A stretch of 64,000 nucleotides of DNA from Microbacteriaceae bacterium (GTDB taxonomy: Bacteria; Actinomycetota; Actinomycetes; Actinomycetales; Microbacteriaceae): positions 1 through 64,000 of the forward strand of contig RDDZ01000131.1 in NCBI GenBank assembly GCA_003852775.1. Direction: 5' to 3'. Position 1 is the first letter of the stretch. The number at the start of each line of letters is the position of its first letter. The position numbers and the translations under genes are program-made. Positions 25,931-34,908 of this stretch are shown here, piece by piece. The notes under the pieces were generated by a model. It was not told where the DNA came from. It ran no database searches and saw nothing but the letters and a program-made list of their open reading frames with translations.

Positions 25931-28326
25931 GCACCGCGACGACCGCCGCGCCCGCGCCCGCGGGGACGACCGAGCGCCCGCGCGGCCTGGCCCTCCCCAC
26001 GGGGCGCACCTGGTTCGACGTCTCGGTGCTGCTCGTGCTCGCCCTGCTCGGCGTGCTCGGCTTCGCGCCCTCCTACGGCGGTTACAGCTTCCTGCTCGCG
26101 GGCCTCGGCGGTCTCGTGCTCGGCGCCGTCACGGGCGTGCTCACGACGATGCTGCGCCTCGGCGGGCTGCTGACCTTCGTGGCCGCGGTCGTCGGCTACT
26201 TCCTCGTCGGCTCCGCCGTCGCGGTGCCGAGTCTCGCGCTCTTCGGCGTGCTCCCCAGCCTGCCCTCACTCGCCGCGCTCGCGGTCGGCACGGTCTTCGG
26301 CTGGACCGACCTGCTGACGCTCTCGACACCCGTCGGCGCGCCCGCCTACATCGCCGTCGTGCCGTACGCCTCGTCGTGGATCGTCGCCCTCGTGTCGACG
26401 CTCCTCGCGACCCGCTGGCTCGCGCGGCGGCCGCGCGCCGCGTGGCGCTTCGGCGTCGCCCTCGTGCCGGCCGTCGTGCTCTACCTCGCCGGCATCCTCT
26501 TCGGCACCCAGGAGGCCTACCAGGCCGGCATCCGGGGCATCGTCTTCGCGGTGCTCGCGCTCGTCTGGCTCGGCTGGCGCCAGCCGGTCGGCGGCGTCGC
26601 GGCGAGCGGCGACACCTCCCTGCGCCGCCGCAAGGTGCTCGGCTCCGCGGCCGTCATCGCGCTCGCGGCGGTCGTGGGAGGCGCGGCCGGGTTCTGGTTC
26701 TCGCCCGCGAAGGACGAGCGCTTCGTGCTGCGCGACGAGATCGAGCCGCCGTTCGACCCCCTCGACTACCCGAGCCCGCTCGCGGGCTTCCGCCACTTCA
26801 CGAAGCAGGTCACCGACGAGGAGCTGTTCCGGGTGTCGGGCCTTGAACCCGGTGACCGCATCCGGATGGCGACCCTCGACTCGTTCACCGGCAAGCTCTG
26901 GAACGTCACGGGCGCCGCGGCGAGCACGGCCGGCTCGGGCTCGTTCGAGCTCGTCGGGCGGTCGATCCCGCGCGCGCCGCTTCTCACGCCCGTCGCGCAC
27001 GACGACGTGGAGGTGACGATCCTCGGCTACCAGGACGTCTGGATCCCGGGCGTCGGGTACCCGCGCGACTTCCAGCTGACCGGGGGAGAGGCCGCCTCCC
27101 GCTCCGACGACCTGCGCTACAACGCCGCGACCGGCAGCATGGTGCTCACCTCGGGGCTGCGCGCGGGAGACAGCTACCGCCTCGACCCCGTCACGCAGGA
27201 GCAGCCGAGCGTGCAGGAGCTCGCGAACGTGCCCGTCGCCGCCGTTGAGCTGCCGCCCGTCGAGAAGGTGCCCGACGTCGTCGCGTCGAAGGCGCAGGAG
27301 TGGGCGGGCGCATCCGCCTCGCCCGTCGACCAGCTCGAGGCCATCCGCCTCGTGCTCACGCGCGACGGCTTCCTGAGTCACGGACGCGCCTCCGACACCG
27401 TGCCGTCGCGCGCCGGGCACGGCGCCGACCGCATCTCGGAGCTGCTCGAGGGCACCCAGATGATCGGCGACCAGGAGCAGTACGCGTCCGCGTTCGCGCT
27501 CATGGCGCGCAGCCTCGGCTACCCGGCGCGCATCGTCATGGGTTTCGCCCCCGAGGTCGCGGAGGGCGGGGCGGCCGTCACCGTCACGGGCGACGACGTC
27601 ACCGCGTGGGTGGAGGTGCCCTTCGAGGGCGTCGGCTGGGTCGCGTTCGACCCGACGCCCGACGAGACCGACATCCCGCAGGACCAGGTGCCCAAGCCCA
27701 AGAGCGAGCCGCAGCCGCAGGTGCGCCAGCCCCCGCGGGCCGAGAAGGACGCCGAGGACCTGCTGACCCCCGTCGAGCTCGAGGAGCAGGAGAGCGAGGA
27801 GGACGACCCGCTCCTCGTCATCCCGGCGTGGGTGTGGGGCGTCGGCATCGGCATCCTGTCGCTCGCCGCCCTCCTCTTCGTGCCGATGCTCGTCGTCGCG
27901 CTCGTGAAGGCCCGCCGGATGCGCAAGCGCCGCTCGGGCCCCGTCGCCGACCAGGCGGCGGGCGCGTGGGAGGAGCTCACCGACCGCTACTCGGAGCTCG
28001 GTTACACCGTGCCGCCGCGCCTCACGCGCTCGATGCTCGCGACCCGGCTCGAGACCCAGTTCCCGGCGACCGAGGAGCAGGCGCCCCCGGACCTGCGGGT
28101 GCTCGCGGCCGAGGCCGACGAGCTCGTGTTCTCGGATCGCGAGGCCGAGCCCGCCGAGGCAGACGCCGTGTGGGGCCGCGCGCTCGACGCGGTCGCCGCC
28201 GCCCGGGCGAGCGCGTCGACGCGCGTGCGCCTGCTGAGCCGCTACCGCATCCGCGCCGGCCGCGACCTCGTCGCGCGCCTCACCACCACGCCCACCACCA
28301 CCGCACCGCGAAGGACCGACAGTTGA
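25927..28326 (+). CDS. Transglutaminase-like membrane protein, catalytic residues lost
   Basis: 799 residues, TgpA-like layout: about seven membrane helices (residues 30-265), an exported transglutaminase-fold domain (about 270-600), another helix near 635-660 and a cytoplasmic DUF4129-like tail. The fold is clear (QYASAFALMARSLGYPARIV, TAWVEVPFEGVGWVAFDPTP), but the catalytic Cys is Gln516 (GDQEQY instead of GDCEQ) and the His is Thr559 (DVTAW instead of DAHAW); only Asp575 remains. It is therefore a probable pseudoenzyme, perhaps a binding module. GTG start overlapping DUF58; the end overlaps the EssC start. MoxR-DUF58-TgpA is a standard triad, here attached to a secretion ATPase. Confidence 0.87.
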   Translation: MSTATTAAPAPAGTTERPRGLALPTGRTWFDVSVLLVLALLGVLGFAPSYGGYSFLLAGLGGLVLGAVTGVLTTMLRLGGLLTFVAAVVGYFLVGSAVAVPSLALFGVLPSLPSLAALAVGTVFGWTDLLTLSTPVGAPAYIAVVPYASSWIVALVSTLLATRWLARRPRAAWRFGVALVPAVVLYLAGILFGTQEAYQAGIRGIVFAVLALVWLGWRQPVGGVAASGDTSLRRRKVLGSAAVIALAAVVGGAAGFWFSPAKDERFVLRDEIEPPFDPLDYPSPLAGFRHFTKQVTDEELFRVSGLEPGDRIRMATLDSFTGKLWNVTGAAASTAGSGSFELVGRSIPRAPLLTPVAHDDVEVTILGYQDVWIPGVGYPRDFQLTGGEAASRSDDLRYNAATGSMVLTSGLRAGDSYRLDPVTQEQPSVQELANVPVAAVELPPVEKVPDVVASKAQEWAGASASPVDQLEAIRLVLTRDGFLSHGRASDTVPSRAGHGADRISELLEGTQMIGDQEQYASAFALMARSLGYPARIVMGFAPEVAEGGAAVTVTGDDVTAWVEVPFEGVGWVAFDPTPDETDIPQDQVPKPKSEPQPQVRQPPRAEKDAEDLLTPVELEEQESEEDDPLLVIPAWVWGVGIGILSLAALLFVPMLVVALVKARRMRKRRSGPVADQAAGAWEELTDRYSELGYTVPPRLTRSMLATRLETQFPATEEQAPPDLRVLAAEADELVFSDREAEPAEADAVWGRALDAVAAARASASTRVRLLSRYRIRAGRDLVARLTTTPTTTAPRRTDS

Positions 28327-31300
28327 AGCTCAAGCTGACCTCGCAGCGCCCCGACTCCTCGCGCACCGACATCGTCGTCACCGCCGACGCCGTCGCGACG
28401 GTCGGGTCGATCGCCGACGCGATCGCGCGGCGCGACCCCGCGGCACGCGACGCGAGTCCCGAGCCGCGCACCCTCGCGGTCGTGTCGCCCGCGGGCGGGC
28501 AGGTCGTGCTCGACCCCGCGACGTACGTGAGCGACGCGAAGCTCGCCTCGGGCGAGTACGTGCAGCCGGTGCCGGTCGCGAGCTCGCCGGCGCGCGAGAC
28601 GGCCCCGATCAGCGCGATCCTGCGGGTGACGGCGGGCCCCGACGCCGGTCGCGAGTTCCAGCTCCGTCGCGGCTCGTTCGTCATCGGCCGCGACGCCGAC
28701 GTCGACGTGCAGCTCTCCGATCCGCTCGTGTCGAAGCGCCACGCGCGCGTCGAGGTGAGCGACACGGTCGACGTCATCGACCTCAACTCCGCGAACGGCA
28801 TCGTCATCGACGGCGAGATCGTCACGCGCGTGCGCGCCGAGACCGGGCAGTCGCTGCTCCTCGGCGACACCGCGATCACGGTCGACGTGCTCGAGTCGGC
28901 GGCCACGACGCGCGAGCGCACGGGCCCCGTCGCCTTCAACCGCTCGCCGAACGTCGAGCCCCGCTACCCGGGCGACGAGTACGAGGCGCCCGACATCCCC
29001 AAGGAGATCGAGCCCGTCCCGTTCCCGTGGGCGGCCTTCTTCGCGCCGCTCCTCGTCGTCGGGATCCTGTTCTTCATCATCGAGAACAAGACGATGCTCG
29101 TGCTGCTCGCGCTGACGCCCGTCATCATGGTCGGCACGTGGGCCACGCAGGTCATCCAGGGCAAGTCGAAGCTCAAGCGCGCGACCGCCAAGTTCGAGCA
29201 GCAGCTCGAGCGCCTCACCCGCACCCTCGACGCGGAGCGCGAGCGCGAGCGCGAGGTGCGCGACGCCGAGGCGCCGCAGGTGGGCGCCCTCCTCGACGCG
29301 GCGGCCCGTCGCGGGCCGCTCCTGTGGTCGCGCCGCCCCGAGCACTGGTCGTTCCTCAACGTGCGGCTCGGCACGGGCACCGTCCCGAGCCGCAACGTCG
29401 TCAAGTCGAGCGTCAAGTACATGGGCGTGCCCGCGTTCGAGGAGCGCGTCGAGGAGCTCGTCGAGCGCTACCGGACGATCGACCGCACGGCCGTCGTCGA
29501 GTCGCTCGCCTCGGCGGGGTGTCTCGGCGTCGCAGGCGACCCGGCTCGCTCGCTCGGGGTCGTCAACGGCCTCCTCGTGCAGCTCTCGGCCCTCTACTCG
29601 CCCGCCGAGCTCTCGCTCGCGGCGATCGTCTCGCCGCAGCGCTCCCGCGACTTCGACTGGCTCAAGTGGCTGCCGCACGTGGGCTCGCCGCAGTCGATCA
29701 TCCAGACCTCGCCGCTCGCCGACAGCGCGCCCGGCGCCGCGAGCGTGCTGTCGGCGCTCGAGGAGCTCATCGAGGCGCAGCGCCGCAAGCGCTCCGAGAG
29801 CGCGACCTCCGCGCAGGTGCTCGGCCCCACCGTCCCCGAGAAGTCGATCATGGGGTCCGCCCCCGACTTCACGGGCACGACGGAGCGCGAGTTCCGCCCC
29901 GAGGCCCCCGTGCTCGTCGTGCTCATCTCGGACGACGCGCCCATCGACCGCGCCCGCGCGAACGCCGTCGTGGAGCGCGCGGTGTTCGCCGGCATCCTTC
30001 CGATCTGGATGTCGGACCGCGTCGAGGCGCTCCCCGCGGCCGCGCGCACCTTCGTCGACCTCGCGGACGACGCCGCGCCCGGTCACGGCCGCGTCGGCTA
30101 CGTGCGCACGGGCGAGATCTACGAGGACGTCGAGGTCGCGAGCGTCGACGCGCCGACAGCGCTCGGCTTCGCGCGCTCGCTCTCCGCGGTGAGCGACGCC
30201 GCGGCCCTCGGCGTGGACGACTCCGACCTGCCTAAGTCGATCGCCCTGCTCGCGCTCCTCGGCCACGAGCTCGCCGAGAGCCCCGACGCCGTCGTCGACC
30301 GCTGGCGGCAGAACGACTCGCTCCATGACCGCTCGCCGGGCGCGCGCGCCACGCCGCGCCGTGCGGGTCGCCTGCGCGCGATCGTCGGCCAGGGCACCGT
30401 CGACGCCTTCCACCTCGACCTGCGCTCGCAGGGTCCGCACGCCCTCGTCGGCGGCACGACGGGCTCCGGCAAGTCGGAGTTCCTCCAGGCCTGGGTGCTC
30501 GGCATGGCGGCGGAGTACAGCCCCGACCGCGTGACGTTCCTCTTCGTCGACTACAAGGGCGGCTCGGCCTTCGCGGACTGCGTGAACCTGCCGCACTGCG
30601 TCGGCCTCGTCACCGACCTCACGCCGCACCTCGTGCGCCGCGCCCTCACGAGCCTGCGCGCCGAGCTGCACCACCGCGAGCGGCTCTTCAACCGCAAGAA
30701 GGCCAAGGACCTCATCGAGCTCGAGAAGCGCGGCGACCCCGAGTGCCCGCCGGCGCTCGTGATCGTCATCGACGAGTTCGCGGCGCTCGTCGGCGAGGTG
30801 CCCGAGTTCGTCGACGGCATCGTCGACATCGCCCAGCGCGGCCGCTCGCTCGGCATCCACCTCATCATGGCCACGCAGCGACCCGCGGGCGTCATCCGCG
30901 ACAACTTGCGCGCCAACACCAACCTCCGCATCGCCCTGCGCGTGGCCGACGCCGCCGACAGCATCGACGTCGTCGGAAGCGACGTAGCGGCTGAGTTCGA
31001 CCCGTCGATCCCGGGCCGCGGCGTCGCCCGCAGCGGTCCGGCGCGGCTCGTCGCGTTCCAGACGGGCTACGCGGGCGGCCACACGAGCGGCGAGCCGCCC
31101 GTGCCGCAGATCGAGATCACGGAGCTCGGCTTCGGGCAGTACTCGCCGTGGCAGGAGCCGGTCGTGGAGGAGTCCCGCGAGGCGAAGGAGACGGGGCCCA
31201 ACGACACCAACCGCCTCGTCGCGACGATGGTGCGCGCGGCGCAGACCGCGGGCGTGCCCGCGCCGCGCAAGCCGTGGCTCGACGAGCTCTCGGCCGTCTA

Positions 31301-32813
31301 CGACAGCGCGCGCCTGCGCCAGCGCACGGATGCCGAGCTCGTGCTCGGCGTCGTGGACGACGCGCAGCACCAGAGTCAGTACCCCGTGTACTTCCGGCCG
31401 GACGTCGACGGCAACCTCGCCGTGTACGGCGCGGGCGGCTCGGGCAAGAGCGTGCTCCTGCGCACGCTCGCGGTCGCGGCATCCGTCACCCCGCTCGGCG
31501 GACCCGTGCACGTGTACGGCATCGACCTCGGCGCCGCGGGTCTGCGGATGCTCGAGGCCCTCCCGCACGTGGGTGCGATCGTCGACGGCGACGACACCGA
31601 GCGCGTGACCCGCCTGCTCGCGATGCTGCGCGAGACGATCGAGGCCCGTGCCGAGCGCTACGCCGCCGTGCGCGCGGGCTCGATCGCCGAGTACCGGCAG
31701 CTCGCGAACGCGCCCGAGGAGCCCCGCATCCTGCTGCTCGTCGACGGCGGCCCCGCCTTCCGCACCCAGTACGAGTACGCCGCGGGGCGCGTCTACGCCG
31801 ACTTCCAGCAGATCATCGCCGACGGTCGCGCCGTCGGCGTGCACGTCGTGCTGTCGGCCGACCGCCCCGGTGCACTCAACACCGCGATCACCTCGGGGAT
31901 GCAGCGCAAGGTCGTGCTCCGCATGACGGAGGAGATCGACTACGGCAGCCTCGACGTGCCGAACGACGTGCTCGCGCCGTCGTCGCCTCCCGGTCGCGCC
32001 CTCGTCGACGGCCTCGAGACCCAGATCGCCGTGTTCGGCGGCTCGGCGAACCTCGCCGACCAGTCGCGCGCGATCGACCGACTCGCCGCGACGCTCCGCG
32101 AGCGCGGTGTGACGGCCGCCCCGGGCGTCGCCCGGCTCGAGGAGGACATCGCCCTCGAGACGCTGCCGGCCCCGAGCGCGGACGCCCTGTGGATCGGCGT
32201 CGCCGACGACGACCTGCAGCCCGTCGCGATCGAGCCCGCGGGCGCGTTCATCCTCATGGGCCCGCCGTCCTCCGGGCGCTCGACGGCGCTCCGTGCCCTC
32301 ACCCACTCGCTCGCGGCCTCCGGCGCGGCGACCCGGAGCTTCTACGTGGGCTCCGCGAAGTCGCCGCTGCGCGGGCTCGGGTACTGGGACGCCGTCGCGA
32401 CCGCCCCGGACGCCGTCGCCGCGCTCGCGCGGGACGTCGCCGAGCTCGCGGCCGTGCCCGCGGAGGAGGGCGGGCGCATCGCGCTCGTCATCGAGGGGCT
32501 CGCCGACTTCCTCTCGACGCCCGCCGACGGCCCCCTCGTCGAGCTCATCAAGGCGCTCAAGCGCGGCGACCACCTCGTGATCGCCGAGTCCGAGACGAGC
32601 ACCTGGTCGTCGTCCTGGCCGCTCCTCGCCGAGATGAAGAGCTCGCGTCGCGGCTTCGCCATCCAGCCGGATCAGCAGGAGGGCGACCTCATCTTCCGCA
32701 CCTCGTTCCCCCGGGCGAAGCGGTCCGAGTTCCCGACCGGACGGGGCTACCTCGTCCAGGCGGGGAAGGTGCGGCGCGTGCAGTTGGCGCGCCTCACGGA
32801 AGGTGGGGAATAG
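28323..32813 (+). CDS. EssC/EccC-type FtsK/SpoIIIE secretion ATPase with FHA domain
   Basis: 1496 residues. TTG start with GAAGGACC upstream, overlapping the previous stop. Order: N-terminal ubiquitin-like part, FHA domain (97-185; FVIGRDADVDVQL, VSKRHARVE, DLNSANG), two membrane helices (235-275), then FtsK/SpoIIIE domains. Domain 1 has Walker A GGTTGSGKSE (about 710) and Walker B LVIVIDEF (D817). Domain 2 has GAGGSGKS (1036) but its Walker B reads ILLLVDGG, lacking the Glu. Domain 3 has a deviant P-loop GPPSSGRST (1313). This is the motor of type VII secretion systems and of FHA-bearing EssC relatives. WXG100-type substrates follow directly. EccB, EccD, EccE and mycosin genes are not in the window. 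Confidence 0.93.
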   Translation: MKLKLTSQRPDSSRTDIVVTADAVATVGSIADAIARRDPAARDASPEPRTLAVVSPAGGQVVLDPATYVSDAKLASGEYVQPVPVASSPARETAPISAILRVTAGPDAGREFQLRRGSFVIGRDADVDVQLSDPLVSKRHARVEVSDTVDVIDLNSANGIVIDGEIVTRVRAETGQSLLLGDTAITVDVLESAATTRERTGPVAFNRSPNVEPRYPGDEYEAPDIPKEIEPVPFPWAAFFAPLLVVGILFFIIENKTMLVLLALTPVIMVGTWATQVIQGKSKLKRATAKFEQQLERLTRTLDAEREREREVRDAEAPQVGALLDAAARRGPLLWSRRPEHWSFLNVRLGTGTVPSRNVVKSSVKYMGVPAFEERVEELVERYRTIDRTAVVESLASAGCLGVAGDPARSLGVVNGLLVQLSALYSPAELSLAAIVSPQRSRDFDWLKWLPHVGSPQSIIQTSPLADSAPGAASVLSALEELIEAQRRKRSESATSAQVLGPTVPEKSIMGSAPDFTGTTEREFRPEAPVLVVLISDDAPIDRARANAVVERAVFAGILPIWMSDRVEALPAAARTFVDLADDAAPGHGRVGYVRTGEIYEDVEVASVDAPTALGFARSLSAVSDAAALGVDDSDLPKSIALLALLGHELAESPDAVVDRWRQNDSLHDRSPGARATPRRAGRLRAIVGQGTVDAFHLDLRSQGPHALVGGTTGSGKSEFLQAWVLGMAAEYSPDRVTFLFVDYKGGSAFADCVNLPHCVGLVTDLTPHLVRRALTSLRAELHHRERLFNRKKAKDLIELEKRGDPECPPALVIVIDEFAALVGEVPEFVDGIVDIAQRGRSLGIHLIMATQRPAGVIRDNLRANTNLRIALRVADAADSIDVVGSDVAAEFDPSIPGRGVARSGPARLVAFQTGYAGGHTSGEPPVPQIEITELGFGQYSPWQEPVVEESREAKETGPNDTNRLVATMVRAAQTAGVPAPRKPWLDELSAVYDSARLRQRTDAELVLGVVDDAQHQSQYPVYFRPDVDGNLAVYGAGGSGKSVLLRTLAVAASVTPLGGPVHVYGIDLGAAGLRMLEALPHVGAIVDGDDTERVTRLLAMLRETIEARAERYAAVRAGSIAEYRQLANAPEEPRILLLVDGGPAFRTQYEYAAGRVYADFQQIIADGRAVGVHVVLSADRPGALNTAITSGMQRKVVLRMTEEIDYGSLDVPNDVLAPSSPPGRALVDGLETQIAVFGGSANLADQSRAIDRLAATLRERGVTAAPGVARLEEDIALETLPAPSADALWIGVADDDLQPVAIEPAGAFILMGPPSSGRSTALRALTHSLAASGAATRSFYVGSAKSPLRGLGYWDAVATAPDAVAALARDVAELAAVPAEEGGRIALVIEGLADFLSTPADGPLVELIKALKRGDHLVIAESETSTWSSSWPLLAEMKSSRRGFAIQPDQQEGDLIFRTSFPRAKRSEFPTGRGYLVQAGKVRRVQLARLTEGGE

Positions 32814-32818
32814 TCCCC
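32805..32818. promoter_or_regulatory. Inverted repeat GGGGA-N4-TCCCC, site 3
   Basis: GGGGAATAGTCCCC, overlapping the stop of the secretion ATPase gene. Its centre is 31.5 bases before a TAGAGT -10 box at 32843-32848, ten bases (one helical turn) closer than at sites 1 and 2. It precedes the WXG100 operon. Confidence 0.6.
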
Positions 32819-32911
32819 ATCGCGCTCCCCATGGCGCATCCCTAGAGTCATCCTCAAGCTCCCCGTGAAGGGGGAACCCCCGAAGCGGGACCGCACAAGA
32901 AAGGCAGTGAC

Positions 32912-33178
32912 ATGGCTGAATACCTGGGTCAGAACCCCGACGAGGTCCGCGAGCTCGCGACCCTCTTCGACACGAAGGCGAGCGACCTCGAGGGCGTCGT
33001 CTCGGCGATCAACAGCAAGCTGAACGCCACCACCTGGGTCGGCAACGACCGCAACCGGTTCCAGAACGACACCTGGTCGACCATCCAGAACTCGCTCAAC
33101 CAGATCGCCCAGACGCTCCGCGACGCCGGCACGACGGCGCGCAACAACGCCTCGGAGCAGGAGTCGGCGTCCGCCTGA
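32912..33178 (+). CDS. WXG100-family (EsxA-like) secreted protein
   Basis: 88 residues, all helical, with the W-x-G turn as TTWVGNDRNRF in the middle, the hallmark of WXG100 proteins that are exported by type VII systems as helical-hairpin dimers. The classic C-terminal YxxxD/E signal is not obvious. A strong RBS (GAAAGG) follows a leader of about 55 bases that can form a TCCCC/GGGGA hairpin. It comes right after the secretion ATPase and behind operator site 3, so it is probably expressed more strongly than its neighbours. Confidence 0.92.
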   Translation: MAEYLGQNPDEVRELATLFDTKASDLEGVVSAINSKLNATTWVGNDRNRFQNDTWSTIQNSLNQIAQTLRDAGTTARNNASEQESASA

Positions 33179-33192
33179 CATCCGACCACCAC

Positions 33193-33225
33193 GGCGACCG
33201 GGGCCCCGCGCGGGCTCCGGTCGCC
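33193..33225 (+). terminator. Strong hairpin after the WXG100 gene
   Basis: A 14-bp stem (33193-33206 with 33212-33225, one G-T wobble) and a 5-base loop, 14 bases after the stop. No T tract. It probably terminates part of the transcripts or protects the 3' end of the WXG100 mRNA, making the downstream genes less abundant. Confidence 0.6.
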
Positions 33226-33254
33226 GGATCTGACCACCACCACCAGGAGACAGG

Positions 33255-33479
33255 ATGAGCATCTTCCGTACCGCGCGCGACGCCGACATCGCGGCCTCGC
33301 AGGTGCGCAGCGCGGCGAACACGATGAACTCGCTCGTGTCCGACATGCACGCCGCCGGCGTGTGGACCGGCGCCGACGCGGGGCGCCTCGTCTCCGAGTG
33401 GCAGGTGGAGGTCACCGCCCGGCTGCTCCGTGCGGCCACCCGCATCGACAACCTCGTGTTCTCGAAGGTCGGAGGCTGA
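33255..33479 (+). CDS. Small WXG-like protein
   Basis: 74 residues, helical, with WTGADAGRLVSEW giving a W-x-G turn between two helices. It is shorter than WXG100 proteins (about 100) and could pair with the following protein's N-terminal helices or act as partner of the WXG100 protein, as EsxB does for EsxA. RBS AGGAGA. The next gene starts four bases after its stop. Confidence 0.65.
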   Translation: MSIFRTARDADIAASQVRSAANTMNSLVSDMHAAGVWTGADAGRLVSEWQVEVTARLLRAATRIDNLVFSKVGG

Positions 33480-33482
33480 CCC

Positions 33483-34886
33483 ATGGGCGACCTCGGACTC
33501 AACCCGCGCACCCTCCGCGACCAGGCGAGCCTCGTGCGCGGCCAGCTCTCGCACCTCGAGAGCATCGCGAAGCAGCTCGCCAACTCCCGCAACGCGGCGC
33601 GCAACCCGGCGTCGTGGGGCCTCGACGCGGACGACCGGGCGATCGACCCGGCCTACGTCGGTAGCGCCCTCACCGCCTACAACGACATCATCGGCGCCGT
33701 CGCTTCGGCCCGCCGGCTCCTCGCCCGCCTCGAGACCGAGATCGCGCAGCAGGAGCGCGCGAGCGCCGAGTCCGCGAGCGGCCGCGCCCCCGCCGTGCCG
33801 CGTCCCTCCGGCACCGGCACCGGCACCGGCAAGGCTCCCGTCCCCGGGCCGACGTTCTCCTCGAGCCACACGCGCGGGATCATCGCCGAGGTCGACGCCG
33901 ACAGCGAGATCAAGATCTCCTCTCCCGGCGTCAAGACGCCGAAGGACTACGACTCGCTCGTCAGCACGAAGCCGCCGCAGGACAAGGTGACGATCTCGGG
34001 CGAGACGAGCCTGCGCGTGGGCCTCCAGGACGTCGCGTCCCACGAGGTCGAGTTCGCCGACGGCTCCACGCTGTCGCACACCGACGAGACCTTCATCGGC
34101 TCGACGATCACGAGCGGCTACAAGGTCGAGGCCGACGACGAGTCGATCAAGTTCTCGAACGAGACCGGCATCACGACGGGCATCACGCGCACCTCGACGA
34201 CCGAGTACAACAAGGGCGACTTCACCGCCACGCGCGAGGACGAGGTCTCGGCCACGATCGGTGCGAGCGCCGGCACCTCGGTCAAGTACGACGAGGACTC
34301 GGTGACCTACGGCGCCGAGGCGAAGGCGGAGGTCCAGGCGAGCGCCTCGACCTCGGGCCAGTTCGACAACGGCGTCGTCACGGGCAAGGGCGAGGCGTCG
34401 GCGTCGGTGAGCGCGTCCGCGACCGCCGAGGCGAGCGCCCAGTTCAAGGACGACGGCACGATGGTCGCCACGGCGAGCGTCGCAGCCGGTGCGACGGCCG
34501 TGGTCGCCGCGAACGGCAGCATCGAGGCGGGCGTCGCGACCCTCAGCGGCTCGGCGCAGGCCCAGGCGACCGCGCAGGCGCAAGCCCAGGCCACGGCGAC
34601 GATCGGTCCTGACGGCCTCTCGGCCGCGGCCGGTGTGAGCGCCTTCGCGGGTGTCTCGGCGAGCGCCTCGGCGAGCGGCGAGGTCATGGGCGTGACGGGC
34701 GGCGTGACGGGCGAGGTGTACGCCGGCATCGGCGCCAAGGCCGAGGCCGAGCTCTCCGTCACGATGGACGAGGTGAGCCTGTCGCTCGATCTCGGCGTCG
34801 CCCTCGGTGTGGGCGCCGGCGTATCGTTCGACATCAGCTTCAGCCCCAAGGAATGCTGGGAAGACCTGACCAGCCTGTTCTGGTGA
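33483..34886 (+). CDS. Probable type VII-exported effector or surface protein
   Basis: 467 residues of unusual make-up. Residues 1-100 are helical (LGLNPRTLRDQASLVRGQLS, SARRLLARLETEIAQQE) like the export domains of LXG/WXG-type effectors. A Pro/Gly/Thr linker follows. Residues 130-430 are a run of short strands rich in Ala, Ser, Gly and Thr, with turns such as YDEDS, FDNGV, KDDGT, IGPDG recurring every 20-40 residues (EASASVSASATAEASAQF, AQAQATAQAQAQATATI). The end is hydrophobic and Gly-rich, then KECWEDLTSLFW. No family was recognised; pore former, fibre or toxin are all possible. No immunity-type gene is evident unless it is the next one. Confidence 0.6.
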   Translation: MGDLGLNPRTLRDQASLVRGQLSHLESIAKQLANSRNAARNPASWGLDADDRAIDPAYVGSALTAYNDIIGAVASARRLLARLETEIAQQERASAESASGRAPAVPRPSGTGTGTGKAPVPGPTFSSSHTRGIIAEVDADSEIKISSPGVKTPKDYDSLVSTKPPQDKVTISGETSLRVGLQDVASHEVEFADGSTLSHTDETFIGSTITSGYKVEADDESIKFSNETGITTGITRTSTTEYNKGDFTATREDEVSATIGASAGTSVKYDEDSVTYGAEAKAEVQASASTSGQFDNGVVTGKGEASASVSASATAEASAQFKDDGTMVATASVAAGATAVVAANGSIEAGVATLSGSAQAQATAQAQAQATATIGPDGLSAAAGVSAFAGVSASASASGEVMGVTGGVTGEVYAGIGAKAEAELSVTMDEVSLSLDLGVALGVGAGVSFDISFSPKECWEDLTSLFW

Positions 34887-34908
34887 TCCGAAAGAGAAGA
34901 CGAGAGAC

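Noticed and set aside
28242..32573. Minus-strand open frame of 1443 codons opposite the secretion ATPase
   Set aside because: Antisense shadow; the plus strand has complete FtsK/SpoIIIE motifs.
33255..33479. Toxin or antitoxin reading of the 74-residue protein
   Set aside because: W-x-G turn, helical pattern and position between WXG100 and effector genes fit a secretion partner better.
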